Source: Rebecca billardiae RCC1528
Lineage: Eukaryota; Haptophyta
Direction: 5' to 3'
Assembly (NCBI GenBank): GCA_965240325.2
Contig: OZ251232.1
Coordinates: 1,364,001 to 1,428,000, forward strand
DNA: 64,000 bases
How positions within the stretch are numbered: the first letter of the stretch is position 1; every line of letters begins with the position of its first letter. The position numbers and the translations under genes were made by a program. Positions 11,699-23,420 of the stretch are shown piece after piece. A model generated the notes under the pieces. It did no database searches. It was given only the letters and a program-made list of their open reading frames with translations, and was not told the DNA's origin.

Positions 11699-14600
11699 AT
11701 GACGGGCGCGCGCGGGCAGGGCCAGGCAGTAGGGCCTGCGAAGGCCAACGAGCCCGCGGCGGCAGACCCCGTCGTGAAGTTCAGCGAGGCGCTCCCCGCG
11801 AGCGGCGCGTCGGCACAGCTGTCCGCCGCGACCGGCGGTGCAAGCAGTGGCGCTGGCGAGGACGGCGCACGCGCGAGTGGAGCGCGAGCGCAGGGCGCGC
11901 AGCACGTGGCCGGTGGCGCCGCCGCCGCCGAGGCTGGCCTCGATGACGCCGCCGCCGCCGAGGACCACGAGCACGATCCGCTCGAGCTGTGGTACGCGTT
12001 CGCGCAGGTGACGCTCGGGCTCACGAGCCTCACGTACATGGTGCTCGTGCCCGTGCGGTTTGCGATGCTGTACACGGTCGATGCCACGTACGTGTTCGAC
12101 TACGCGCTGGACGTGATCGCGACGGCGGCGCTCGTGCCCACGCTGTGGGAGATGTGGCTGCTCGCGCTCGAGAACCACGACGAACGGTACCGCAAGGCGC
12201 TGATGCTCGAGGCGATCGCCAAGGGCGAGGACGGTGTCTCGGCCGCGCGGCGCCAGATCCAGCTGCAGGCGAGCGCGCGGCCGCCGCGCTCCTCGTGGCA
12301 GATGTCACGGCCGCGGCACGGCCACGCGCACACCTCGCAGGTGATGGAGCACGCCGCCAAGTCAATGCGGCGCACCATGTCCGCGGGCACCCTCGCCAAG
12401 GCGCGCGGCGCGCGCGTGCACGCGTTCGCGCCGTCGCTCGCGGCCGACGACGTGGCCGAGGAGGCGACGGACCGCGCGCCTCAGCGGATGCCGCGCGGCG
12501 CGCCGATGCGGCAGAGCGTGCAGGCGGCCAAGCACACCGCCGCCGAGCAGGGCACGAAGGCGAAGGAGCTGCTGTCCAACTCAGCGATGCGCTTCGGCCA
12601 GCTCGCGCTCGTGCTGATTCGACTCGTGCAGCGGCCGCAGAGCATCTCGCTCGCCGACTATCTGTCAGATTTCACGTCTGTCGGCTTCAACTTCTTCCTG
12701 ATGCTGTCGTGCCTGCCGTGGGACCTGGTGTGGCTCGGCGTGCTCGGCTTCGAGAACGCGTACCCCACGTGCGCGCCGCGCGCCGCCGCGCCGCGCTGCG
12801 GGGCGGCGCGCGCGCGCGCGCGCGTGCCGTCGCGCGCCGACTGAGCCGCGCGCATTGCGACCCCGTCGCGCGCGCGCGCGCGCAGGATTCCGTTCGTGCG
12901 GCTCACGCGGCTGCTGGTCGCGCTGCGGCTGCACTCGTACCTGCGCATGCTCGCGCTCAACCAGCGCATGGGGTACACGACCACCAAGATCATCAAGATC
13001 ATGACGTGGACCTTTTTGTGCGCGCACATGATGGCGGTGTTGTTTTTCCTCGCGGCGCGCCTCGGGTACTGCGGTGAGCAGGGCGACATGCTGGACGACC
13101 CGCTGCTCGCCGTGCTGTACCGGCAGCACGGCGGCCTCGCGCCCGTGTGCGGGCACTACGAGCGCGCGGTGTGGGTCGACGTGCAGCCGGGCGTGCGCTG
13201 GACCGCCTTCTCCATCGAGGGTGCGCGCGCGCGCTCCCGCGCGGCGTTGCGGGCGTGCACGCGCGCGCGCGCCGCGCCGCCGCGCTCACGCCGCCGCGCC
13301 ACGCTCACGCCGCCGCGCGCGCCGTGCAGAGCTGCCCGTGACCACGCTGTACCTGCGCTCGCTCTACTGGGCGTTCATGACCCTCACGACGGTCGGGCAC
13401 GTCGACAAGATCGACCACGGCACGCCCTTCGAGTTCTGCTTTGCGATCGGGCTGATGCTCGTCTCGACCGTGGTGTACGCGTACACGCTCGCCGAGATGA
13501 CCTCGCTGCTCATCGGGCAGGACGCCAAGATCGAGCGGTACCGGCGCAAGCTCGCCTCGGTCGAGAAGTACCTGAGCAAGCGGCGGATCGACGTGGACAC
13601 GCGCGTGCTCGTGCGGCAGCACTTCAAGTCCGCATACGAGAACGAGGACGACAACGACGACGAAATCATCGGGCACATGCCGCGCGCGCTGCGGCAGCGC
13701 GTGCTGCTCTCGGCCAACGCCAAGCTGCTCTCCTCCGCCGCCTTCACCATCGGCGTGGACACGACGGTGACGGACGCGCTCGCCGCCGCGATGGGGCGTG
13801 TCGTCTTCATGGCGGACGAGAGTATCATCGAGCAGGGGGTCGTGCCGCTCGAAATGTTCATTCTCGAGGAGGGCCGAGTCTCAAAGGACCGCGACCCGAT
13901 GAAGCGGAGCCGCTCCTCGGGCGCCGGCTCCGCCTCGGGGTACGACTCGGAGTACGCGCGCTCCGAGGCGGGCGACTCCGACGCTGACGCGCTCTCGTCC
14001 GCGCCCGACGAAGCCGAAGCCGACTATCGCCTGGACGAGCTGGACGAAGACGAGGTGCGGAGCTGCGGTGGCGGGAGCAAGGAGGAGAGTGGGGAGATGG
14101 ACTCGCCGCCACGCGCGTCGCAGCACGGCTGGCGCCACGTGGTGGGCAGGGCGATGGGCGGCGCGGCCGGCCTCTCGCGCGGCCGCGACATCTCGAGCTC
14201 GAGCCTCGGCACGGCCGGCACCGAGGACGAGGGCTCGAGCGTGAGGCGCGGGACCACCCTTGGGCGCGGGCTGCCGAGCAGCGGCGGCGCCGATGGGCTG
14301 GCCGCGGCGGCGGGGTGGTCGCAGAGCAGCCGGCAGGCCTCGGTCGTGGGCGTGAGCAGACAGCGCAGCACCGCCTCGCGCGACAGCTCCAAGTCCGCGC
14401 GCGGCGGCGCCGGCGCCGGCGCCAAGGCCGGCCGGCGCGGCGCCAAGGCGCGGCGCGCCAAGCGGCGCGCCAAAGGCTCCATCGTGCTGGAGGAGCCCGG
14501 CTCGACGCTGTGCGACGCGGCGTTTGTGTTTGGAGTGCGCAACCCATACACGGCTGTCGCGCACGTGCGCTCGACGCTGCTCACCATCCGGCGCGGCGAC

Positions 14601-16953
14601 TTCGGCGCGGTGATGGCCGAGTTCAAGGCGGACGCCGCCACGATCCGCGAGAACCTTCTCAGGGCGGTGCAGCACGAGAACGACCGCAGCTTCCAGGCAA
14701 AGCTGCAGGAGATGCAGAGGATGAAGCAGGAGACGACGGTGACGGAGATGTGCTACGCTGCGGGGCAGGGCGACGTGAAGCGGGTGCTCATCCTCGCGTC
14801 CGACATCGCGCCCGACATGGGTGCGGCGCCCTCGGCGCGCGCGCCCTCGGCCGCGGCGATGGCGCGCGCGCCCGCGCCCCACGCCAAGCTTGGGCCCACC
14901 CACCCACGCTCGGCCGCGCCCCCGCCCCGCCGCGCGCGCGCGCACGCGTGCGCTCAGGCGACTACGACGGCCGGACGGCGCTGCACGTGGGCGCGTCCGA
15001 GGGGCACCTGCACGTGTGCAAGGCGCTGCTCGAGCTCGGCGCGCGCGTCAACGTGAAGGACCGGTGGGGCGGCACGCCGCTGCGCGACGCGCTCGACAAG
15101 GGCCACATCGAGCTTGCGCGCTACCTGCACGCGCGACACGCCAAGCTGCTGATGAGCGAGACAGACATGGCGGGCAAGCTGTGCGAGGCGGCGAAGGCGG
15201 GCGAGCTCGAGCTGATCAGGATGTACCTCAGCTGCGGCGCCGAGCCCAACGCGGCAGACTACGTGCGCGCGCGCGCCGCCCCGAGCGCGCGCCTCGCGCC
15301 GCGGCGCGCCTGCGCGCGCACGCGCGCGCCGTGCGCGTGCGCGCATCAAGCTCGCAGCGCCCGACTCCTGCGTGCGTCACGCGTCACGCTCCTGCCGCCG
15401 CGCGGCCGCGTGCCCCGCGCTCCGTGCCTGCCGGCAGGACAAACGGACGCCGCTGCACGTGGCGTGCTCGGAGGGCAACAGCGCGATCATCCGCGTGCTC
15501 GTCGATTACGGCGCGGACAAGTCGCCGGTCGACCGCTTTGGCAACGTGCGCGCGCCTCCGCACCGCGCGCGCGCCCGCGCGCCGCGCGTGCGCACGCGGC
15601 ACGCGACGCCGTGTTGTCTCACGCGCCGCTGGCGGTCGCGCGCGCGCGGCACTTGGCTCGCAGACGCCGCTGCACGACACGCTGCGGCACGGCCACCGCG
15701 ATCTCGCCGCCGAGCTCGCGGACAGCGGCTTCGAGCTGCTGCTCGGCGAGGCGCAGCTCGCAGGAGAACTGTGCGAGGCGGCAAAGGCGGGCGAGCTCGA
15801 GCAGCTGCGCGTCTTTGAGCGGTGCGGCGCCACGCTCGACTCATCGGACTACGACCGGCGGACGTGCCTGCACGTGGCCGCGTCCGAGGGCAACACGGCC
15901 ATCGTCGCCTTCCTGATACAGCACAGAGCGAGGGTCAACCCCATCGACCGCTTCGGCAACGTGCGCGCAGCGCAGCGCAGCGCAGCGCAGCGCAGCGCAG
16001 CCTGCGCTGCGCTGCGCTGCGCTGCGCTGCGCTGCGCTGCGCTGCGCTGCGCTGCGCTGCGCTGCGCTGCGCTGCGCAGCGCAGCGCAGCGCAGCGCAGC
16101 GCAGCGCAGCGCAGCGCAGCGCAGCGCAGCGCAGCGCAGCGCAGCGCAGCGCAGCGCAGCGCAGCGCAGCGCAGCGCAGCGCAGCGCAGCGCAGCGCAGC
16201 GCAGCGCGCAGCGCAGCGCAGCGCAGCGCAGCGCAGCGCAGCGAGCGGCGTGCCGCGCCGTGTCGGCGCGCGCGCCTCGTGCCGCGCGCGGCCGCGCTCA
16301 CGCGCCTCGACCCCCGGCCCTGCCCCCGGCGCGCGCGGCGTGCGCAGACGCCCCTGCACGACTGCATCCGGCACGAGCACCACGCGACCGCCGCGCTGCT
16401 GCGACGGCACGGCGGGCTCATCGCCTTCACCGACCCGAGCATGGCGGCCACGGGCGATGGGCTTCTCTTCGACCAAGCCTACCTCTACCCTGGGGAGATG
16501 GGCCTAGGGCCGTTTGCGCGGGAGCTCACCTCGCTGTGCAAGTGGAGCGACGAGGACGCGGCGGTGGTGGTCGAGCGCATCGCCGCGTGGGACTCGATGA
16601 TGACGACCGTCGCCGACCTGCGCGGCATGTCCAAGCAGGCGTGGGCCGAGCTCTCGCGCTTCCTGCTCGCCGACTCGCAGGTGGGCACGGCGAGGTGGGG
16701 CCCGAGGCGCGAGGGCATCTGCCGCGAGCGCGCGTACGCGACGACGCACGTGGTGGACGAGGGGGTGACGCCCGACGCGCTGCGCGCCAATCGCGCGTCG
16801 GGCGACAGCCTCTCGGGCGCGGCGTTTGTGATGGGCTCGACGCTGACCGCCGAGGAGACGGGCCGTGCGGGCGCACCCGCCGCCACCGCCGCCGCCGGCG
16901 ACGCGGCGCGCGCGGCCTCGGGCGCGCGTGCCGAGCCTCTTGAGTCTGATTGA
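11699..16953 (+). CDS. Shaker/AKT-like cation channel with split CNBD and ankyrin repeats
   Basis: Seven exons (11699-12768, 12886-13220, 13330-14820, 14958-15262, 15438-15545, 15664-15960, 16348-16953), all with GT-AG introns, encode 1403 residues. S1-S3 helices lie in exon 1; a basic S4-like segment (FVRLTRLLVALRLHSYLRML) spans the exon 1/2 region; S5, pore and S6 follow. The selectivity filter reads TTVGHVD (residues 488-494) where K+ channels have TVGYGD. A C-linker and a cyclic-nucleotide-binding-like domain follow, but the domain is interrupted by a ~190-residue Ser/Gly/Arg-rich insertion (nt 13890-14470) and lacks the Glu and Arg of the phosphate-binding cassette. At least five ankyrin repeats (TALHVGASEGH, TPLHVACSEGN, TCLHVAASEGN) precede a helical tail with a possible SAM-like fold. 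The order matches plant AKT channels. It is probably a plasma-membrane channel; ion selectivity is uncertain. Confidence 0.85.
15961..16347 (+). repeat. Intron made of (GCGCA)n / (TGCGC)n inverted pentanucleotide repeats
   Basis: The sixth channel intron, 387 bp, consists largely of a 5-bp satellite: about 33 bp in GCAGC phase (15966-15998), about 75 bp of its reverse complement (16000-16075), then about 165 bp of the first orientation (16076-16241). The transcript could fold into a long GC stem that brings the splice sites together. It sits between exons ending FGN and starting TPLHD, so splicing is required for an intact ankyrin repeat. Confidence 0.9.
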
Positions 16954-17149
16954 TGAATGATGACGACGCGATAAATACTATATATGATCTGCTGAATCGT
17001 GTACCCTGGGCCTGGGAGTGGGACGTGAGCCGTCAGTGAACGACGAGTACGACGACTCGCGATACGTCTGCTACAATATATATAACGCGAGTAGATGACG
17101 CGATGATCGACTCGGTAAATGGTTAGGAGTCGGTTCGCGGGTTCGGACA

Positions 17150-17300
17150 ATGATGGCCCGCGGTGCAGGGCGGAGCGCGCAGCGTGGAGCCCGCACCAGC
17201 GGGCCCGAACAACGTTATTTCAAAAAGATCTTTGATCAAGAAAAAAGGGACGGGGGACGATTTTCATGGCTGGAGGAGACCGAGTTTCGAATTTTGAGAC
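17150..17300 (+). repeat. Dispersed repeat R1, copy 1
   Basis: Starts ATGGCCCGCGGTGCAGGGCG, passes AAAGATCTTTGATCAAGAAA and ends near CCGAGTTTCGAATTTTGAGA. Diverged copies are at 21866-22020 (same strand) and at 25460-25586 and 29880-30045 (opposite strand). Palindromic AGATCTTTGATC cores and the absence of a conserved protein suggest the end of a mobile element. Confidence 0.85.
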
Positions 17301-18779
17301 CCTCTCTAACATGCATCACGGCCGAAAAAGGTCGCGCCCACGGCAAGTTCATAGTAAAGCGTGGAGTGACGCCCGTCCAAAAAACTTCACGCCCTTTAGG
17401 ATCCCTAACGTAACGAACCGTTACAAGCGATTTTTCCGGCCAATGAGATTGCAGCAAGGTCCAAGGAGCGATGACGTATCTAGATGGAGATTGCCGCGAA
17501 CCGATGTGACCATGTACGTCCCTTGAATCAGTTGAATCAACTATTCAATCGCGCCGTGTCTGTATCAGGAGCCGACGAGGCAAGGGTCAGTAGCCGATGG
17601 GCCAACCTCGGCGAATCTCAATACTATCTGACACGAGTGGAGCCGGCTGCCCCAGCAAAGCCAAATAACCTTGGTTGCCGCGGCTGCGGCGAGACTCACT
17701 GGCTCCGCGAGAGGGGGCGAGCTCGTGCGGCCGCTCCGAGCTCGTGCGGCTCGGAGCGACCGACGGGTGAGGACGGCGATGGGCACGTGCGCGCGGCGAG
17801 TTGCGCCTGGAGCGCGCGGCTGCGGCGGGTCCCGACTGCCGTCGACATCGCGTTCGTGCCCCCGCTCACTCCGCGCGCCCCCGCCGCCCCGTGTCGATGC
17901 CTGCGCGCGGCCGCGCGCCGGTCGGCGCCGGATGCCTGCGCGCGGCCGCGCGCCGGTCGGCGCCGGGGCGCCCCGGCCGCGCCGCGGCAGCCGCCCTGTA
18001 TTCGGGCTCTCGCAAGCTCGGGGGCAGCGGCGCCTGATGCCGGACTGATCGATCTCTGAGTCTTCGACTTCACCACGCGCCGCCCTTGCCATGCCTTTCC
18101 GGGGAGCGCCGACGATCCGAGTCCATCGTCGACGGTCGACTCTGAGCGAGGGCTACGCCTCGGAACTGAACGGTACTCTACGAGGAGGACGAGCTGCGCG
18201 GGCGACGGTGGTGCGTGACGTCCCCAGAGCTGGCTGTGCCTCTGCAACGCGTGCCGAGCCTGATCGAGGTGTGTCAGCCCGTGCACGCGCGGCGTGCGCG
18301 AACGATCCGTGACTGGTGCCCAGTCGCACCTCCGACCTCGGCACCGTGCTCCCTCGGGCTGTCAGCTCCGCGTGGCCTGGCGTGCACGTCGAGTTGCGCT
18401 CATGCGTCGATCACGCCTCGCGCCCGCCTGTCGGCCGTCGCGCAGGCGCTGGTCGAACCCTACTCGGACCAGTGCAAATCATCTAACTATCCTGGCGCTC
18501 GGCCGGTGCGCGGTGACCCGCGGCGGGACAGCGGTCAGTCAGCAGCAGGGGCCCGAACGAATCCGCGGCCCCGCACCGTGCTCCCTGGCTGTCGGCTTCG
18601 CGTGGCCTGGCGTGCACGTGGAGTCGCGCTCATGCGTCGATCACGCCTCGTCGCATCCGCCTGTACACAATCGGCGCCGCGCCGGCGGCTGCGAAGTGCG
18701 CCGATGGGCCCGCGCCCCGGGCGCGGCGGGCGGCGGCGCGCCGCTGGAGTCTAGTTGTACGGGCATGCAACTCCGGGTC

Positions 18780-18880
18780 TGTCAATAGACGACTGCGATG
18801 GAGGGTGCACCGCCACCGCGGGCCCTGAACTACGTTCGTTCTACGGAAAAGGACCGCGGAACGCGGTCATATTGATGCTC
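18780..18880 (+). repeat. Dispersed repeat R2, copy 1
   Basis: Contains TCTACGGAAAAGGACCGCGG and a following AACGCGGTCATATTGATG. Other copies lie at 23684-23743 (plus), 23788-23860 (minus) and 25589-25665 (minus). It shares the GCACCGCGGGCC edge with R1, so the two may be different ends of one element family. Confidence 0.8.
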
Positions 18881-19286
18881 GGCCCCGGGCTGGCATCAGC
18901 AGGCTGCACGGCCCGTGACGGCTCGCGTGCGCGCGCGCATGATGCGCGTGCGCCACCTGGTTGGCCCAGACACGGGCCAAAATCATGCTCGTTGCCCTCG
19001 TCGGGGGCATTTATGAAGTCGATCATGGGTGCGCCAGTATTTATTCAGCGCCATATAGACTGACCTCACATACGACTGACCCTCACAGTGGCTGAGGGGC
19101 CCACGACTGTTCACCGTATTATAGGCGGTATTAGCTACTCCACCCGAATAATACTCGGTCTCAGGAGTACTTACTACTTAAGCTGAGTCGGACACTCGCA
19201 GACGGGACGGGCCGACGGGTAGCGCTATTTTGGGTTATAAGTCGTGACGACATCAAAGACGATGACGATGAATCACGACGACGATG

Positions 19287-19290
<4 letters not shown>

Positions 19291-19346
<56 letters not shown>
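19291..19346. repeat. (AT)n microsatellite
   Basis: Uninterrupted AT dinucleotide run of 56 bp in a low-GC intergenic stretch rich in GACGA and CGTCGT trinucleotide-like motifs. Confidence 0.95.
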
Positions 19347-19350
<4 letters not shown>

Positions 19351-19961
19351 CGCCTACTGCTATATACTAGCTATAGTAGACCTATAGAGTCGTCGCGTAG
19401 TAGTGACGTCTGACGAATGTCGAATGACGACGACTGCAGACTATCCGTCATCATCGTCCCGCGATGATCATCGCGATCCAAACCGATCCATCCGACCATA
19501 TCGTCTGTGATCGGGCGGTCGTCGTACGTAAAGTAATACGACTACTTGTCGTCGTCGACAGACGACATCATCGTCTTATTATTGGATTATTTAGTGCTGA
19601 CGATGACATCTACTGTCGATCTTACGACTGCTCGTCTTGGTAGTAGTCATCGTCGTCATCAGCACATCTAGGGGCCTCACACGCTGCAATCAGACGCAGC
19701 TACTCGTCATTCTTGTAGTTGTGACCACTTGCGCGTATGCGCGCGGACGGTCCCACGTGAATCGCAGTGTCCGGTGCCCGGGTGCGGCGGCTGCTCTGGC
19801 CTCTGGGCGTCTGAAAAAATCAAAATGCGCGCTGGCGATAAATCCCGCCCAAGCCGTGGCGCCTTGACCCGGACCGGCACGGCCGGCTCCGCGGATTCGA
19901 AACGCATATCCGATCGTCGATCAGCACGCGCCGTCGGTACAGTATCGCGGACTACCGCCAC

Positions 19962-20965
19962 ATGCTACCGCTCCAGCACGATGCCAACGACCGAGACGAT
20001 CGCACGAGCTTGCGCATGAGCATGCCATCGCCAGACAAGCCCATCCTGCTGCCACTTGTGGGCAGGGTCGCGGCGACGATGTTCGATGCGTCGGCGACAG
20101 CGCTGAAGCGCGCGACGCCCCTCGCAGAGCACCTCCTGCACTCCATCACGACTGGAGCCCCGCAAGAGGGGAGCCAGCGGCGCGACGTGGCGCCATGGAC
20201 GATCATTGATGAGCGCTTGTCCATCCTCGAGCCCGAGCTCCGCAAGCGCATCCTCGAGCTGTCGGCGGACGAGAATGTATTTGGGTGCAGTGAGCATGGG
20301 GCGCACGTGCTCACCAATGATGTGGAGGAGACGGTGCCCCTGGCAAGGGCCGCCCTCGACGCGGACCCTCGGCTGGTAGCGCTTAGGTACAAGCTGGTGC
20401 CGGCGGCATTGAGCGAGCAGGCCTTCTGGCGGTGCTACTTTTTGTGCGCGCACGGCGAGGCGAGGTCGGAGGATATGCGCCGCCGCGGCCGATGGTGCAA
20501 CAACGCGTGCGACCTGTGCCCGCGTCTGATGGGCGGCTCCGGCCTTCCCGCGCCGCCCTCGCGTGCTCCCTGCCTCGTGGTCGCAGGGCTGTCTTCCGTG
20601 AGCGTCACGCCCTGCTCGTCGACTACGCGGCGACGAACCACAACGAGGCGCGCGCCGACGCCAGCCCGGCTCCGTCCCGGCTTGACTCCGTGGTGGGCAC
20701 CCCGTCGACACGTGCGGTCCAACTGCTCGCGAGATGGGACGCGCAGCAGGCGGACGCCACGCCAGCGGCCCTCTCGCCCACAGCGCCTCCCGCGGCTGCC
20801 GCACCCGACGCCGCCGAGGAGGACTGGGAGGCGATGCTCCAGGCGGAGCTCGAGTGCCTGAGCCCGCACCTCCCGGCGTCCATGCTGCACGACATGGATG
20901 AGCGGCTCGCAGAGGTGCTCCGCTCGCCCATCTTCACCGCGCGCGCTCGGATGCACCTCGAGTAA
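19962..20965 (+). CDS. BSD-domain protein
   Basis: Two exons, 19962-20464 and 20587-20965, give 293 residues; the 122-bp intron (GT-AG, phase 2) is needed to continue the frame. The BSD domain covers about residues 105-180. It is recognised by DPRLVALRYKLVP followed by SEQAFWRCYFLCA, matching the family signature of a Leu-rich helix, K-L-V-P and the invariant F-W-x-x-Y-F. BSD domains occur in TFIIH p62 and in SYAP/DOS2-like proteins. The N-terminal GRVAATMFDASATAL helix suggests the SYAP-like group rather than a p62 orthologue. The C-terminus ends in a helical acidic stretch (EEDWEAMLQAELECL), also typical of SYAP-like tails. It is the only intact gene found between 17 and 31 kb. The exact splice sites are less certain than elsewhere because the donor (GTCGGAGG) is atypical for this genome. 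Confidence 0.75.
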
Positions 20966-21540
20966 TGGCACGATGCCGCACGATACCGTGAGGCACGTGC
21001 GCTGTTGTGCAGGCGTGATTCGCGAGTGCACTCTGGCTCCGGCTGAGTCTCGGAGGACACGTGCTTCAGCAGATATATTTATATTCATTTTCGCGCGCCG
21101 CCGCGGGCGCGACCGGCCGACCGCGTCGCGCGCGGCGCGCATGCCTCATGCGCGGCAAGCCGGCATACTACGGTTGCGGGTTGGCGTTGCCGCATACATC
21201 ATGTCAATCAATTATTAATCTGGCGGTCTGCTGAGTGCTGTGCCTGTGCCCGCTGTGGCGCTGAGTCGCCTGAGACTTGAGAGGCTCGGCGCCTCGGGCT
21301 GCTCGGTCCGAACTTCGTCGTATTCAGTTTACTAATAAGATCGATCAATAAGAGACGCAGCACACAGCTCAGGCAGGCGAGATTGTAGTGGGGTCAGAGC
21401 TCCGACCGTTACACTCTCGGGTGCCACCATCTCCCGAATAAATCTCTTGCTTATAGCATGAACTATCACACGGGTAACTAGTATTTACTTGGACGAACTA
21501 GTTAGTAGGCGTTAAGGCTTAATTCCAGGGTGTAGAATCC

Positions 21541-21840
21541 GCCTGTGCCAATTTCAGACTGCCAAAATGTGACGATCTAGACGGTGCGATTCTGGTGCAA
21601 ATAGCGAGGTCACCTTGGAGATCGGGTATCTCCCCTACTAATGTTGCCGAGGTCGCGTCGAGACTCGAGATTGAGGTCGTATATCTATCCAGTATGTGAA
21701 ATGTTTTCGCAAAACTTGTCAGCGTGACCCCAGCTCATTTCAGGCGAATATTGACATCCCGAAGTTTGATTGAGAGCCCCATCTCAAGACGACAGGAAGT
21801 TGGATTTTGGGCCACGCACCCCCCAGTGGGGCTCTGACCC
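21541..21840. repeat. Dispersed repeat R3, copy 1
   Basis: From GCCTGTGCCAATTTCAGACT to the CAGTGGGGCTCTGACCC end. The reverse complement recurs at about 39470-39876 with a (TA)n insertion and small indels, so this is an interspersed repeat some 18 kb apart in inverted orientation. Confidence 0.85.
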
Positions 21841-21865
21841 CTCTAGCGTCCGAACGATGTCGATT

Positions 21866-22020
21866 ATGGCCCGCGGTGCAGGGCGGAGCGCGCAGCGTGG
21901 AGCCCGCACCAGCGGGCCCGAACCACGTTTCAAAAAGATCTTTGATCAAGAAAAAAGGGACGACGGGGGGCGATTTTTAGGGCTGGCGGAGACCGAGTTT
22001 CGAGTTTTTGAGATCGCATA
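21866..22020 (+). repeat. Dispersed repeat R1, copy 2
   Basis: Same opening and AGATCTTTGATCAAG core as the copy at 17150, with small indels in the following A/G-rich tract. It directly follows R3. Confidence 0.85.
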
Positions 22021-22172
22021 GAGGTCTATTCGGCCGAAAAAAACCGCGTCCAGCTGATTCCGTAAGTAATCGATGGACGTGAGCGGCCGTGACTTTAACG
22101 TAACGGTTCGTTACGAGCGCGCTTTTAGGTATGAGATTGCCGCCAACCGCCAACCGATAAAAACGGACACCA

Positions 22173-22294
22173 CTCGCCTGAGCAATCATGAGCTGTGTGC
22201 GTCTCTTATTCTGAGTAAACTGTATAGTATGATCAATCAGTACTATACAGTTTACTAAGAATAAGCAGAGACGCACACAGCTCAGGCAGGCGAG
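22173..22294. repeat. Large palindrome (about 55-bp arms), MITE-like
   Basis: CTCGCCTGAGCAATCATGAG reads into GCTGTGTGCGTCTCTTATTC and AGTAAACTGTATAGTA, and the second half returns as the reverse complement, ending CAGGCGAG. A truncated half-copy is at 21325-21381. It looks like a foldback element. Confidence 0.85.
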
Positions 22295-22879
22295 ATTAGT
22301 TTACTCATGAATATGAGACGTCGACGCCGCCTCTGATGAAGCGTACCCAACTCGCGAAAAATGAGACGTCGACGCCGCCCCTGACTATTTAAAGCGTCAC
22401 GAACTCGCGAAGCTCAAAACAGGGGGCTGCACCCACACAGGCGAGCCCTCCTCCTCGACCCGGCGACCATCGGTGTGGACGACCGCGCGGAGCGCGCGCC
22501 GCGCGCGCGGAGCGCGCGCGGCCGCGGGCGCCTCCCGCGCGGGCGGCGTACGCACGCACGCGCGCCCGCCCGCGCGCGCGTCCGCGTTTGCGGGCGCGCG
22601 CGGATCAGCCATCAGGCTTCCGTGTCGGGGCGTTGCGTTCGACATGCGCCATGTCGTGCCATGTCGTCACGGCGTGCGCATGTGCGTACTCTCGGTGGGG
22701 TGGTGCGCGGGCGGCGGCGCTCTCCTGATTTCTACCCCGCGCCCGTGTCGCTGTGCGTGCGCGCTGCGTCGCGCAGGCACGCAAGTGCGCGGGAGCCATC
22801 CGCGTGCTCGCGACCGGACGGCCGGCCGACGGCCGGCATCCGGCCGGATGGAGACAGAGCAGACAATTGACAGGCAGGT

Positions 22880-23420
22880 ACTCGCGTGGAGGCGCTGGGC
22901 GCCGAGCCGGCGAAGCGCGACGCCGAGCTCGACGCGTGCGCACAGAGGCGCTGGGCGCCGACCTGGCGAAGCGAGACGCCGAGCTCCACGCGCACGCGGA
23001 CGCGCTGGGCGGTCGCGCTGCCCTTGTCGACGCCCTGCAGCAGCTCGAGCAGGTGTGGACGGCCCTCGAAGCGACCGTGGGCGAGCGCGCGCCGCTCAGC
23101 CTGCCGCTGGCCGCCGCCATCCTCGAGGCCGACGCGGCGGAGCAGGCGGCGGGCGAGCACGGCGGCGCGGTGGAGCAGGGCACACGTGCGCCGGGCGGCG
23201 GGCGCGACATGCCACTCGCTTCGTTCCACCCCGAGCTCCGCTCGGTCTGCGCGTGGCTGCGCAGCGTGGGCGGGCAGCTAAGTGACGCGCGCTCTCGCCA
23301 TGCCGGCCCGAGGCGCGCCGGCTGAGCGACCAGCGGCCCTTCGTCGAGCGCATGGCGCAGCGCGAGCACCTCAAGCTGAAGCAGGTGCGCCCGCACGCGC
23401 GCACGCGCCGGCCCGGCGCC
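22880..23420 (+). pseudogene. Captured coiled-coil gene fragment, copy A
   Basis: An open stretch encodes a heptad-like region (AKRDAELHAHADALGGRAAL then VDALQQLEQVWTALEATVGE), then LASFHPELRSVCAWLRSVGG. After one frame break comes QRPFVERMAQREHLKLKQ, followed at once by GTGCGCCCGCACG, which looks like this genome's intron donor. Two related copies lie on the minus strand at 23890-24880 and 26600-27880. All three differ by frameshifts, so none appears functional. Preserved intronic sequence implies duplication at the DNA level. The parent gene is not in the window and I do not recognise the family. Confidence 0.55.

Larger units (their letters stand above)
16954..19961. other. Repeat-bearing intergenic region
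   Basis: About 3 kb with no gene I can support. It holds R1 (17150-17300), a 35-bp tandem pair (17896-17930 and 17931-17965), a diverged ~85-bp direct repeat (18335-18420 and 18573-18655), R2 (about 18780-18880) and an AT microsatellite (19291-19346). Open frames in the GC-rich middle have arginine/alanine-rich translations in several frames, a composition artefact. Confidence 0.6.

Noticed and set aside
15961-16241. CRISPR-like array
   Set aside because: The unit is a 5-bp satellite without spacers, inside a eukaryotic intron.
15822-16943. Long frames with Arg-Ser-Ala-Ala-Gln repeats on both strands
   Set aside because: They are translations of the GCGCA satellite in intron 6 of the channel gene; splicing across it restores an ankyrin repeat.
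17484-18788. Several 120-200 codon frames in the GC-rich intergenic region
   Set aside because: Arg/Ala/Pro-rich in multiple frames and interrupted by local direct repeats; no domain or splice pattern supports them.
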